A stretch of DNA of 33,488 nucleotides from a bacterium (GTDB lineage Bacteria; Patescibacteriota; Minisyncoccia; Moranbacterales; GWC2-37-73), in contig QKEW01000008.1 in the NCBI GenBank assembly GCA_003251635.1, positions 1 through 33,488 on the forward strand. Reading direction: 5' to 3'. Position 1 is the first letter of the stretch. The number at the start of each line of letters is the position of its first letter. Shown piece by piece: positions 14,756 through 23,491 of the stretch. Made by a program: the position numbers and the translations under genes. The notes under the pieces are model-generated. The model was not told where the DNA came from. It was given only the letters and a program-made list of their open reading frames with translations, and did no database searches.

Positions 14756-15715
14756 TTATTTAGTTTTTTCCAAATATCCTTGCATGATTTTTTTAACTTG
14801 CCCAAAATTTTCCGTCTGCATCAATTCTTCGCGCAGCTGCCTGGCACCGGCAAAACCTTTAACATAGGCTTTGAAATGCTTTTTCATGACATAGAAATTT
14901 TTTATCCCCTTCATTTCTCGCTCAAAAAGTTCAGTGTGTTCAAGCATTATTTGCAGTTTTTTTTCAAGAGAAATTTTTTGAGACTTGGGTTGGAAAAACC
15001 AAGGTTTTCCGAAAAGTCCTCGTCCGATCATTATTCCATCCACCCCAAATTCTTCAGATTTTTCAACTCCCTCAACCAAATTTTTGACATCGCCATTGCC
15101 CACAAAAACAATGTTTTTTTTCTTGGCAATCCTAGCCGCCAAGGCAATCTCGTCCCAATGGGTCGCCACAGCCGACATTTCTTTTTTGGTTCGACCATGC
15201 ACGATCAAACAATCCGGCTTGGCAGTTACAAGTTGAGAAATCCATTTCTCAGTTTCTGCGGCATTAAAACCAATCCGGGTTTTGACTGACACTGGAATAT
15301 TTTGAGCGCTTTTTTTGGCAGCTCTGATTATTTCACAGGCCAATTCCGGATTTTTTATCAAAGCCGACCCAGCTCCCTGTTTGATCACCGCCTTATCTGG
15401 ACAGCCCATATTAATATCCACACCGTCAAAACCTAATTCCTCGATTAATTTGACGGCTGCGGCAACATTTTCCGGCTTAGCTCCAAAAATCTGAGCCACA
15501 ATTGGACGCTGCTGTTTGGAAAAACGCAAGCTTCGTATCAAAATCTGACGACCTTTTTCCGAAGCCAGGCCATCAGCCGACACAAATTCCGTATAAAAAA
15601 CATCGGGTGGGCCATATTTGGCAAACATTTGACGAAAAGCAAAATCAGTCACATCCGCCATTGGCGCCATCACAAAAAAGGGTTTTTTCAATTTTTGCCA
15701 AAAATTACCATTCAT
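14756..15715 (-). CDS. dus: tRNA-dihydrouridine synthase (DusB-like)
   Basis: This 319-residue FMN enzyme reduces uridine to dihydrouridine in the tRNA D-loop, using NADPH. The TIM barrel begins MAPMADVTDFAFRQM. The catalytic cysteine lies in NMGCPDKAVIKQGAGSAL. FMN-phosphate contacts are VKTRIGF, IVHGRTKKE, FVGNGDV and IMIGRGLFG. A C-terminal helical tRNA-binding domain has HFKAYVKGFAGARQLREEL. It is complete. Its start has no Shine-Dalgarno and lies 27 bases downstream of the coiled-coil gene, so the two may be co-transcribed. Confidence 0.93.
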   Translation of the reverse strand: MNGNFWQKLKKPFFVMAPMADVTDFAFRQMFAKYGPPDVFYTEFVSADGLASEKGRQILIRSLRFSKQQRPIVAQIFGAKPENVAAAVKLIEELGFDGVDINMGCPDKAVIKQGAGSALIKNPELACEIIRAAKKSAQNIPVSVKTRIGFNAAETEKWISQLVTAKPDCLIVHGRTKKEMSAVATHWDEIALAARIAKKKNIVFVGNGDVKNLVEGVEKSEEFGVDGIMIGRGLFGKPWFFQPKSQKISLEKKLQIMLEHTELFEREMKGIKNFYVMKKHFKAYVKGFAGARQLREELMQTENFGQVKKIMQGYLEKTK

Positions 15716-15742
15716 AATCTGACTGACAAAATGGCAGTCAAA

Positions 15743-16171
15743 CTATTCTTCCGTGGTTTGGCCGCCTTCAACTTTTTTGAAATTAACCTTAAAAACCGGT
15801 TCATAGGGATTTTCATATTCATCTTTAACCTCAACTCTCTCGCCCTTCATCAAATTGTTCATGGCTAAATCCGAAATCATTTCCTGTTGCGATTCCATTT
15901 CATATTTCAAATCATCCAGTCTTTCCCAGGCCTTTCCCATTTCACCTTGAATTCTTTCTTCAATCTGTTTTTTCTTTTCTCTAAGTTTTTTTATTTCTTC
16001 AACAATTTCTTCATAGTGATCAGTCTGGGAAAGCGCATCTTTATACATATCCCGAAGCTCTTTTTGCTCCTTTTTTAATTCGCGCATTTTAATGAAAATA
16101 TCCTGAACATTTTGGATGCCCTGAACGCTTTGAGTAGTTTGATCATTTTGCTCACTTTGAACATTTTCCAT
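15743..16171 (-). CDS. Cytoplasmic coiled-coil protein of unknown function
   Basis: This 142-residue protein is started at the ATG at 16171, just inside its promoter; the open frame to 16240 runs through the -10 element. It opens with a Gln/Asn/Val-rich low-complexity stretch (SEQNDQTTQSVQ). Heptads follow from about residue 25 to 100, rich in Lys and Glu (KELRDMYKDAL, EIVEEIKKLREKKK). The tail of about 30 residues ends EGGQTTEE. There is no membrane segment. I do not recognise a family; small coiled-coil proteins of this form are frequent in CPR genomes. It precedes the Dus gene in the same direction. Confidence 0.75.
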   Translation of the reverse strand: MENVQSEQNDQTTQSVQGIQNVQDIFIKMRELKKEQKELRDMYKDALSQTDHYEEIVEEIKKLREKKKQIEERIQGEMGKAWERLDDLKYEMESQQEMISDLAMNNLMKGERVEVKDEYENPYEPVFKVNFKKVEGGQTTEE

Positions 16172-16203
16172 AAATTTATTTTTCTTAATTTTTATACCAA
16201 TCA

Positions 16204-16212
16204 ATTCTAGCA
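16204..16212 (-). promoter_or_regulatory. Extended -10 of the coiled-coil gene
   Basis: The minus strand reads TGCTAGAAT, with a TTGGGT -35 about 16 bases upstream. It is identical in form to the RRM gene promoter. The leader is about 30 bases and A-rich. Confidence 0.6.
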
Positions 16213-16295
16213 CATCCCACCAAAAACCCAAGCCCATCAAAAAAATCGCGATCAGACGCGAGATAATAAATTTTTATGCCTAATTTTAACTAACT

Positions 16296-17015
16296 CTAAT
16301 TAATGACTTTCTTAGCGTAATAATCCACATCGCTGATCCACTTTCGTACACTCTCGTCGCTGTGACCGTCACAACTGAATCCACACTTCCAAACAATCAT
16401 GTCCTTGGCTGACTGGACATCATTTTGTTTGATTATCTCATTGATTCGATTAGCCACCACGTTCACAGCCTGGCGAGGCGAATCAAAACAGGTGTGACCA
16501 CCGCTTCCTATCCGCTCACTTTGACCACGGTAACCCCAATAATTAAAACAATCTTGGCCATCCAAAACTGGATGACGCTTGCCCCAATTGCTTTCTTTCT
16601 TGCCAATTCCCACCAAAAAAGAGGCGGTCTTCTCGCCCTTTTCGGAAATGTAAGAAGCCATCTCTTCCATTGGAGTTCCGGCCAAAATTTTTCGAATTCG
16701 ATTTTCCAATTTCTGCTTCTTGATTTCCGCCAAAGCTTTTTCTGGCGGAAGATCCTTGGTTAGTTCGTAGTAATAATATTTTTTTACCAAAACCAATTGC
16801 CCGGCAAAAAACAAAATAAAAAAAAGCCCCACTAAGAGCACTTGTTTTTTGGAAATCCGACCCAGGTCAAAAATTTTTCGTCTCTCCTCGATTTGAATGG
16901 GAGATTTTTTTCTAATTTTAGTCCCAAAACCACCAAGTTTGGTCTTGATTTTTGTCTTAGTCGCAGCCTTAACTTTCGGCTTGGATTTTGCTTTTATTTT
17001 ATTTTTTGTGGCCAT
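16296..17015 (-). CDS. Membrane-anchored lysozyme-like (glucosaminidase/transglycosylase-type) protein
   Basis: This 239-residue protein begins with a Lys-rich tail of about 50 residues, then one membrane segment at about 54-73, then an outside domain. That domain has SFLVGIGKKESNWGKRHP, where the Glu after KK fits the catalytic Glu of lysozyme-like folds. DCFNYWGYRGQ and the segment HTCFDSPRQAVNVVANRI follow, as in glucosaminidase and SLT families. Four cysteines (DCFN, HTCF, WKCG, FSCD) could make two disulfides. It probably cuts glycan strands of peptidoglycan next to the membrane. It follows a small Lys-rich frame and a DUF389 gene. Confidence 0.78.
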   Translation of the reverse strand: MATKNKIKAKSKPKVKAATKTKIKTKLGGFGTKIRKKSPIQIEERRKIFDLGRISKKQVLLVGLFFILFFAGQLVLVKKYYYYELTKDLPPEKALAEIKKQKLENRIRKILAGTPMEEMASYISEKGEKTASFLVGIGKKESNWGKRHPVLDGQDCFNYWGYRGQSERIGSGGHTCFDSPRQAVNVVANRINEIIKQNDVQSAKDMIVWKCGFSCDGHSDESVRKWISDVDYYAKKVIN

Positions 17016-17116
17016 GGATTTTGAACCCCAACTTTGGATTTGGACTTTGGTTTGACACTAAGTTTTAATTTGGATTCAGATTTTGATCTCGTTTGTTTTT
17101 TTCTTTTTGTTTCCAT
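16994..17116 (-). CDS. Small Lys-rich frame overlapping the start of the lysozyme-like gene
   Basis: A complete 40-codon frame runs from ATG (17114-17116) to TAA (16994-16996), overlapping the next gene by 22 bases in another frame. The product (METKRKKQTRSKSESKLK...) is very basic and resembles the Lys/Ser/Pro-rich N-terminus of the next protein. It may be a leader peptide. It may also be the original start of that protein, separated by a frameshift, or a chance frame in low-complexity DNA. Composition alone cannot decide. Confidence 0.3.
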   Translation of the reverse strand: METKRKKQTRSKSESKLKLSVKPKSKSKVGVQNPWPQKIK

Positions 17117-17119
17117 TTT

Positions 17120-17887
17120 TTATTTTTCCTTCTTCTTTTCATCTAGCATTTCCTTGACCTCCAAAACTGTTTTCTCAATTTTAGCCAAATTTTCTTTATC
17201 CTGTTCCTTCTTTTCCTTTTGAACAACTTTTTCCTCTCCGCGAATTTTTCGCTCAATCACCTCTCGCACTTCATAAATTTTCATCAAAGAAAAAACTGAA
17301 ACAGCCGCGAAAATTATTCCAATCAAGTTAACCAAAAAGAGTTCCAATGAACCGACGATCATATCCTTCTCCAAAAAAGAAATTGAAATTCCAACAGCTG
17401 CCAAAGGTGGGATCAAGGCCACCGAAATAGCAATGCCTGGTAAAATTTCCGAAAGCGCCGGTCGCACCAAAGCATAGGTCACGGCAGCTCCCGAAACGAT
17501 GGCAATTACCAAATAAGCCAGCGACGGATATACACGAGAAAGAATTTCACTGGTTATCTGTCCGTCAATTTTGAAAGAAGAAATTACAAAAGAAATGACA
17601 ACAACCATCAAAACTGACCAGACAATCGTCATTCCAGATCGTTTCATAAGTTTTGCATTTCCAATCACCACCCCCATTGAAAAACCCAGAAGCGGTGAAA
17701 GAATCGGAGCGATCAACATACCGCCGATTACCACTGCCGCACTGTCAATCAAAAGTCCCAGTGTCACAATGATTGCCGAAAGCAAAAGCATTAAATAAAA
17801 ATCGGCACTGGGCGTGCTTTGATTAAAAACCCGACAAAGAGCTTCTTCCTTTTGGCTCTTGCTCAATTTTTCATTTTTTAAAAGCAT
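17120..17887 (-). CDS. DUF389 membrane protein
   Basis: This 255-residue polytopic membrane protein belongs to the DUF389/COG1808 family of unknown function. The core signature is a helix with LLIDSAAVVIGGMLIAPILS followed by LLGFSMGVVIGN. Four to five further hydrophobic helices run up to about residue 210, including GAAVTYALVRPAL and GIAISVALIPPLAAVG. The last 45 residues are a Lys/Glu-rich, probably coiled-coil cytoplasmic tail. The tail is longer and more charged than in most relatives. The gene is followed directly by the Lys-rich small frame. Confidence 0.88.
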   Translation of the reverse strand: MLLKNEKLSKSQKEEALCRVFNQSTPSADFYLMLLLSAIIVTLGLLIDSAAVVIGGMLIAPILSPLLGFSMGVVIGNAKLMKRSGMTIVWSVLMVVVISFVISSFKIDGQITSEILSRVYPSLAYLVIAIVSGAAVTYALVRPALSEILPGIAISVALIPPLAAVGISISFLEKDMIVGSLELFLVNLIGIIFAAVSVFSLMKIYEVREVIERKIRGEEKVVQKEKKEQDKENLAKIEKTVLEVKEMLDEKKKEK

Positions 17888-17964
17888 AGTTTTAACAATA
17901 AATTTGTTTCTATTTTAACAAATTATCTTCGAAAATCCAAACCGATCTGACAAATTTCAGTTTT

Positions 17965-18432
17965 TTATTTTTTATGTTTTTCCAAACTTTTTTCAATTTC
18001 CTCCAAAGTTTGCGACATCTGATTAATTTTTTTCTTAAGCTTGACTGTCTCTTCAATTTCGCTGACAACTTCGACTTCGGTTTTTTCAGCTATTTTTTTA
18101 TCCCCTCTAACACCAGTTAAAATCACTTCGTTTCCAATAAAACTGGAAACGAAAACTCCCGTCATCAAAAGCAAAATTCCACCCAAAACCATGGAGGAAA
18201 TTCCATCCCACCAAGGCAATGTGCCAAATTCGAAAGAATAACGTCCAGATAGGGCAAAAAATATCCGATTGTTAACATAATCAGTAAAGTGCCAAAGACC
18301 ACGCCAAAATAAAATTACTCCGGTGCCGCCAACAAGCGCATAAAACAAAGGTTTGCGACTTAGACGATGACGAACCCTGTCTTCCAGTTTATCGAAAAAA
18401 TAGACTATTTTTTGAAAAATATTTTTCTCCAT
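17965..18432 (-). CDS. Membrane protein with C-terminal coiled coil, family unknown
   Basis: This 155-residue protein is started at the ATG at 18432; the earlier in-frame codons lie in the leader hairpin. A basic helix (EDRVRHRLSRK) precedes two hydrophobic segments at about residues 30-52 and 76-98. A basic/acidic region then leads into a coiled coil (KLKKKINQMSQTLEEIEKSLEK) at the end. Both ends are therefore probably cytoplasmic. No known domain is apparent. It has a near-consensus promoter and a leader hairpin of the ACGGGTG type. Confidence 0.75.
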   Translation of the reverse strand: MEKNIFQKIVYFFDKLEDRVRHRLSRKPLFYALVGGTGVILFWRGLWHFTDYVNNRIFFALSGRYSFEFGTLPWWDGISSMVLGGILLLMTGVFVSSFIGNEVILTGVRGDKKIAEKTEVEVVSEIEETVKLKKKINQMSQTLEEIEKSLEKHKK

Positions 18433-18451
18433 TGCTTTTTTAAACAAAAAC

Positions 18452-18471
18452 AAACGGGCCATCACCCGTTT
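18452..18471 (-). promoter_or_regulatory. Leader hairpin with U-rich tract before the 17965-18432 gene
   Basis: The stem AAACGGG/CCCGTTT has a 6-base loop, and GTTTTTGTTT follows on the minus strand. It lies about 32 bases after the predicted transcription start and 20 bases before the ATG. It shares the ACGGGTG core with 5118 and 29954. Confidence 0.55.
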
Positions 18472-18509
18472 GATTGCAGAAATTTTTGAAAATAATTCTC
18501 ATTTGCTCA

Positions 18510-18538
18510 ATTATAGCATATTTCAAAGCCTCTGTCCA
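18510..18538 (-). promoter_or_regulatory. Strong promoter of the 17965-18432 gene
   Basis: The -35 is TGGACA (18533-18538), the spacer is 17 bases, and the -10 is TATAAT (18510-18515) preceded by TGC. This is the same architecture as the SDR promoter. Confidence 0.75.
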
Positions 18539-18540
18539 CC

Positions 18541-18572
18541 AAAAAAATACGCCCAATTCGGGCGTATTTTTC
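18541..18572 (-). terminator. Terminator of groES-groEL
   Basis: The stem AAATACGCCC/GGGCGTATTT has a 5-base loop, and seven T follow on the minus strand. It comes 24 bases after the groEL stop. Confidence 0.92.
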
Positions 18573-18595
18573 AGTTTAATTTTTTTGAAAAGATT

Positions 18596-20269
<1,674 letters not shown>

Positions 20270-20322
20270 TCATTTCAAATAGCAAATTTATTTGCCAATG
20301 AATTTCTTCGTTAATTTTTAAT

Positions 20323-20598
20323 CTATCCAATGACTGCCAAAATATCTTCGTTTTTTAGAATCAAATAATTTTTTCCGCTTATCTTCAATTCGCTTCCGCT
20401 AAACTTGCGAAAGATTACTTTCTGTCCTTTTTTTACTTCGATTTTTTCATCTTGCCCGATTGCAATCACTTTGCCTTCCTGCGAACTTTCTTTTTGAGCG
20501 TTGTCCGGCAAATAAATTCCTTGGGCAGTTTGCTTTTCTTTTTCAAACAACTCAACCAAAACATTGTCGCCCAAAGGCTTGACCATATTTTTTTCCAT
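20323..20598 (-). CDS. groES: GroES co-chaperonin (Hsp10)
   Basis: This 91-residue protein forms the heptameric lid of the GroEL chamber. The family pattern begins at [16 protein letters not shown]. The mobile loop region is [14 protein letters not shown], and [17 protein letters not shown] and [12 protein letters not shown] follow. A second ATG four codons later (20586) gives MVKPLGDN, closer to the usual family start, and may be the real one. It is the first gene of groESL and has a CIRCE element in its leader. Confidence 0.96.
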   Translation of the reverse strand: MEKNMVKPLGDNVLVELFEKEKQTAQGIYLPDNAQKESSQEGKVIAIGQDEKIEVKKGQKVIFRKFSGSELKISGKNYLILKNEDILAVIG

Positions 20599-20618
20599 AT
20601 TGATTTAAAATTTAATTA

Positions 20619-20645
20619 TTAGCACTCACCATCATCGATTGCTAA
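20619..20645. promoter_or_regulatory. CIRCE operator (HrcA binding site)
   Basis: TTAGCACTC - 9 bases - GATTGCTAA matches the consensus TTAGCACTC-N9-GAGTGCTAA with one change in the right arm. It sits between the promoter and groES, the usual place. This implies an HrcA heat-shock repressor elsewhere in the genome. Confidence 0.93.
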
Positions 20646-20650
20646 TTAAT

Positions 20651-20679
20651 ATTTTAATCAATTGGATTTATAGTGTCAA
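20651..20679 (-). promoter_or_regulatory. Promoter of groES-groEL
   Basis: The -35 is TTGACA (20674-20679), the spacer is 17 bases, and the -10 is TAAAAT (20651-20656). The CIRCE element starts just downstream. Confidence 0.8.
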
Positions 20680-20693
20680 GAGAAGTTTTGTTT

Positions 20694-21461
20694 TTAAACC
20701 TCGATTTTGGAAAAAAGCCAACTGCCGATTCCCAAAGCTAAAAAAACCAAGATAATAATTATGCCAAAGTCATGACTGAAACCAAAATGAAGCTGACTGC
20801 TTAAAGCTCCGCGAATTCCATCCACCCCATAGGAAAGCGGGTCCAGATAGGTGATGATTTGAATAGTCCGCGGCAAGCCCTCCAGCGGAAACAAAGCGCC
20901 GGAAAGAAAAAATAGCGGCATGATCAAAAAATTAATGATCAAAGGAAAAGCCTGCATATCCTCCAATTTCGAAGCGATGGCCGTTCCCAACGCCGTAAAA
21001 AAAGTGGCCATCAAAATCATCATCAAAATTGCAACTGGCAAAAGCCATAAATTGTCCGGTCGAAATCCAATCAAAAAGGAAATAACCAAAACGATTAAGC
21101 CTTGAATAGTGGCTACTGTTGCGCCGCCCAGTGTTCTTCCCAACATTATGTTCCAACGTTTGACTGGTGCCACCAAGGTTTCTTTCAAAAAACCGAATTG
21201 CTTGTCATAGATAACTTCGATGCCAGCAAACATGGCTGTGAAAATAATGCTCATAGCCACGATGCCTGGCGCAATGAACTGAATGTAATCACCTCCACCA
21301 GCCCTTTGATAAATCGGCCCAAAACCAAATCCCAAAGCCACCAAAAAAAGAATGGGTTGCGCCAAAGAACCAACCACGCGGGCTCGCGAACGGTAGTGTC
21401 GCTTGATTTGTCGCAGCCACAAAATATAAATTATTTGTCCGTATCTTTTTATCTTCTCCAT
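20694..21461 (-). CDS. ABC-2 type transporter permease
   Basis: This 255-residue inner-membrane protein has six hydrophobic segments and the ABC-2 layout. A cytoplasmic N-terminal helix (IYILWLRQIKRHYRSR) leads to the first segment. KQFGFLKETLVAPVKRWNIMLGR lies in the long loop after the second, and the typical LDPLSYGVDGIRGAL comes before the last. It pairs with the ATPase encoded just upstream, overlapping it by 13 bases, so translation is coupled. The family exports drugs, lipids or polysaccharides; the DrrB-like motif content favours small hydrophobic molecules, but the substrate is not defined. Confidence 0.92.
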   Translation of the reverse strand: MEKIKRYGQIIYILWLRQIKRHYRSRARVVGSLAQPILFLVALGFGFGPIYQRAGGGDYIQFIAPGIVAMSIIFTAMFAGIEVIYDKQFGFLKETLVAPVKRWNIMLGRTLGGATVATIQGLIVLVISFLIGFRPDNLWLLPVAILMMILMATFFTALGTAIASKLEDMQAFPLIINFLIMPLFFLSGALFPLEGLPRTIQIITYLDPLSYGVDGIRGALSSQLHFGFSHDFGIIIILVFLALGIGSWLFSKIEV

Positions 21462-22240
21462 ACTCGTCGATTAGTTCTTAGGCGATCAATAGCTTTAGCG
21501 CTGTCTTCACGAATATCCTTGCCAGTCAGTTGCAAAAAAGCATCCTCCAGAGTGTCTGTCTGCGTTTGTTTTTCCAAATCCTGAGCCGATCCTTGGGCAA
21601 CAATTTTTCCGTGATCAATAATGGCGATTTGATCAGCCATCTTCTCAGCCTCTTGCATATAATGGGTGCTGAAAAAAACAGTCACGTCTTCTTTTTGGTT
21701 CATATCTTTAATATAGCCCCAGAGATGATTGCGCGTCTGCGGATCCAATCCCAAAGTCGGTTCGTCCAAAAAAATTATTTGAGGATGATGCAAAAGTCCG
21801 CGCGCAATTTCCAAACGTCTTTTCATGCCCCCGGAAAATTCTTTGACCAGATGATCGCGCCGATTTTCCAACTCAACCACTTTCAAAAGTTCTTCGATTC
21901 TTTGACGACGAATTTTTTTTGACACCCCGTAGAGCACCCCATGAAATTCTAAATTCTCCCAAGCCGTCAACTCATCATCCAAACTTGGGTCTTGAAAAAT
22001 AATTCCCAAAGACTGTCGAACCGAATCAGATTGAGTGCTCGGATCAAATCCATTGATGGAAATCTTGCCGCTGGTCGGCTGCAACAGAGTGGTAAACATT
22101 TTGATTGTGGTGGTTTTGCCAGCTCCATTGGGACCTAAAAAAGCAAATATTTTTCCTTTTTCCACTGCAAAAGAGATGTCGTCAACCGCCACAATATCAT
22201 CAAACCTTTTGACCAAATTTTTCACTTCAATAATATTCAT
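21449..22240 (-). CDS. ABC transporter ATP-binding protein (DrrA/CcmA-like)
   Basis: This 263-residue ATPase has Walker A GPNGAGKTTT, Q-loop GIIFQDPSLDDELTAWENL, signature FSGGMKRRLEIARGL, Walker B IIFLDEPTLGLD and the switch His in STHYMQEAEKMAD. All catalytic residues are present. It powers the permease encoded immediately downstream. The gene starts two or three bases after its predicted transcription start, and the -10 lies inside an inverted repeat, which suggests repressor control. Confidence 0.95.
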   Translation of the reverse strand: MNIIEVKNLVKRFDDIVAVDDISFAVEKGKIFAFLGPNGAGKTTTIKMFTTLLQPTSGKISINGFDPSTQSDSVRQSLGIIFQDPSLDDELTAWENLEFHGVLYGVSKKIRRQRIEELLKVVELENRRDHLVKEFSGGMKRRLEIARGLLHHPQIIFLDEPTLGLDPQTRNHLWGYIKDMNQKEDVTVFFSTHYMQEAEKMADQIAIIDHGKIVAQGSAQDLEKQTQTDTLEDAFLQLTGKDIREDSAKAIDRLRTNRRVWRR

Positions 22241-22277
22241 ACCTGCCTATTATGACAGGTTTGTTTAGTCCTTACAA
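22241..22277 (-). promoter_or_regulatory. ABC operon promoter with an overlapping inverted repeat
   Basis: The -35 is TTGTAA (22272-22277), the spacer is 17 bases, and the -10 is CATAAT (22249-22254). The arms ACCTG/CAGGT at 22241-22260 flank the -10 and the initiation site, a typical operator position. The ATG is at 22240, so the message is essentially leaderless. Confidence 0.6.
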
Positions 22278-22283
22278 CATTGA

Positions 22284-22318
22284 AAAACCGCCCTTGTGCA
22301 ATGCACAAGGGCGGTTTT
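22284..22318 (-). terminator. Long GC-rich terminator hairpin, probably bidirectional
   Basis: The two 17-base arms (AAAACCGCCCTTGTGCA and its complement) meet with almost no loop. It begins eight bases after the stop of the 22326 gene, and short A and T runs flank it on both sides. Confidence 0.9.
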
Positions 22319-22325
22319 GAAAAAA

Positions 22326-22961
22326 TTAAACAATAAGCCTCAATGGAATTGGCTCATTGATTATTAATGGCAAGATTGACGGAACACTAAATTCAATAAT
22401 GTCCCTACAAACTTCGAATTTCTTCCCTTTTTTCTCAACTTTCTTAAAAAAAACTTTCGTAAATCCCAGGGGGCAATCAATTGGAGCATTTGATACAGAA
22501 AAAACACTCCAACCATTACCCAACACGTCTCTCATAAATTCGCCTTCGCCCTTCTCATCCTTAAAACGAGGGCTCAAACCAGAAACAATCTTGAAACGAT
22601 CATTTTGAAAGGCTATTGGGAGATCCATATCTACCCCAATCCATCCAAATGGCCGGGTATTCCAAAACTGATGTCTCGGAATGTAAGGATTGACCACTGG
22701 GCGATCCAAAATTTCAATTCCATTAGCCAAGATTCTTCCGTTAAAAGGCCAATCGGCTGTCCATCTTTGAACATCCACGAAATTATCAATATGGGAATAG
22801 CTAACCTCGCAGAGAGAATTCCTGGGGATATCTTCAGTTTCTCCCTCTTCACCGCCATTCATAATTAAAACAGTTGCAAATCCATCTTGCAACCGAATCA
22901 ATTTACATAAAAAACCGGGCTTGGTTGCAATATTGTAGACTTTCCGAAATGGATCAATCAT
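22326..22961 (-). CDS. Unknown cytoplasmic protein, second gene of a coupled pair
   Basis: I do not recognise this 211-residue protein. It has no membrane segment and reads as a mainly beta protein with many aromatic residues (GWIGVDMDLPIAFQ, NGWSVFSVSN, GFTKVFFKKV), which could be a beta-sandwich. Its ATG overlaps the TGA of the upstream gene (ATGA), and an AAGGGA Shine-Dalgarno lies seven bases before it. It ends at a strong terminator. The pair differs from its neighbours in having Shine-Dalgarno sites, so it may be an acquired cassette. A defence or toxin role cannot be supported from the sequence. Confidence 0.7.
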   Translation of the reverse strand: MIDPFRKVYNIATKPGFLCKLIRLQDGFATVLIMNGGEEGETEDIPRNSLCEVSYSHIDNFVDVQRWTADWPFNGRILANGIEILDRPVVNPYIPRHQFWNTRPFGWIGVDMDLPIAFQNDRFKIVSGLSPRFKDEKGEGEFMRDVLGNGWSVFSVSNAPIDCPLGFTKVFFKKVEKKGKKFEVCRDIIEFSVPSILPLIINEPIPLRLIV

Positions 22962-23431
22962 TTTTTAATCCCTTCTGTTAAAAAATCAACTAAATCTAAA
23001 AAAATTTCCTGATTTGATTCATTATCAACGGCACCTTTAAGCTTAGTAATAGCCTGTTTAACCAAATCGCTTTTAGGAATATGGTTGTGTCTCGGCTCAA
23101 TCAAGATCTCTTTACTGGTTATAAAAAAAGAAAGTTGCACACACACCCCCTCAGAAAAAGCAACGACTATTGTTGAATTTCTGATAACATAATTCCAACC
23201 ATCACAACAAACAATATCTATTTTTACGCCTGCCTCTTCTAATTTCTTAAGTAAACAAATGGCTCGCGCCTTATTTTCCTGCTTTTTTAAAAATATTTCC
23301 TTGTATGTTTTAATTGTTTCCAAAGAAAGCTCTCTGTATTTTAAGTATCTGTATAGAGAACCAATACATGAACGATCCTTGATATAAAATCGTGCAACAA
23401 TAGCTGAAACCACTGACTCCAAGATAAACAT
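22958..23431 (-). CDS. Unknown protein, first gene of a coupled pair
   Basis: This 157-residue protein is started at the ATG at 23431, because GGGAGG lies nine bases upstream; a TTG at 23437 is only three bases from it. The first 18 residues are hydrophobic (MFILESVVSAIVARF), a possible membrane or signal segment. A Lys-rich helix and the segment VKIDIVCCDGWNYVIRNSTI follow, and the end is helical and acidic. No family is recognised. It overlaps the next gene by four bases, so the two products are probably made in fixed ratio and may form a complex. Confidence 0.7.
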   Translation of the reverse strand: MFILESVVSAIVARFYIKDRSCIGSLYRYLKYRELSLETIKTYKEIFLKKQENKARAICLLKKLEEAGVKIDIVCCDGWNYVIRNSTIVVAFSEGVCVQLSFFITSKEILIEPRHNHIPKSDLVKQAITKLKGAVDNESNQEIFLDLVDFLTEGIKK

Positions 23432-23440
23432 GACCAATTC

Positions 23441-23446
23441 CCTCCC
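23441..23446 (-). promoter_or_regulatory. Shine-Dalgarno GGGAGG that decides the start at 23431
   Basis: The spacing is nine bases to ATG 23431 and three to TTG 23437, so the ATG is preferred. Confidence 0.65.
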
Positions 23447-23491
23447 TTTTTAGAAACTTTATTTTTTTAAATAACCATCATTAGCCCACTC

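Noticed and set aside
14780-15289. 169-codon plus-strand frame opposite the dihydrouridine synthase
   Set aside because: It has no family features, no start signals, and is the antisense shadow of a well-supported enzyme.
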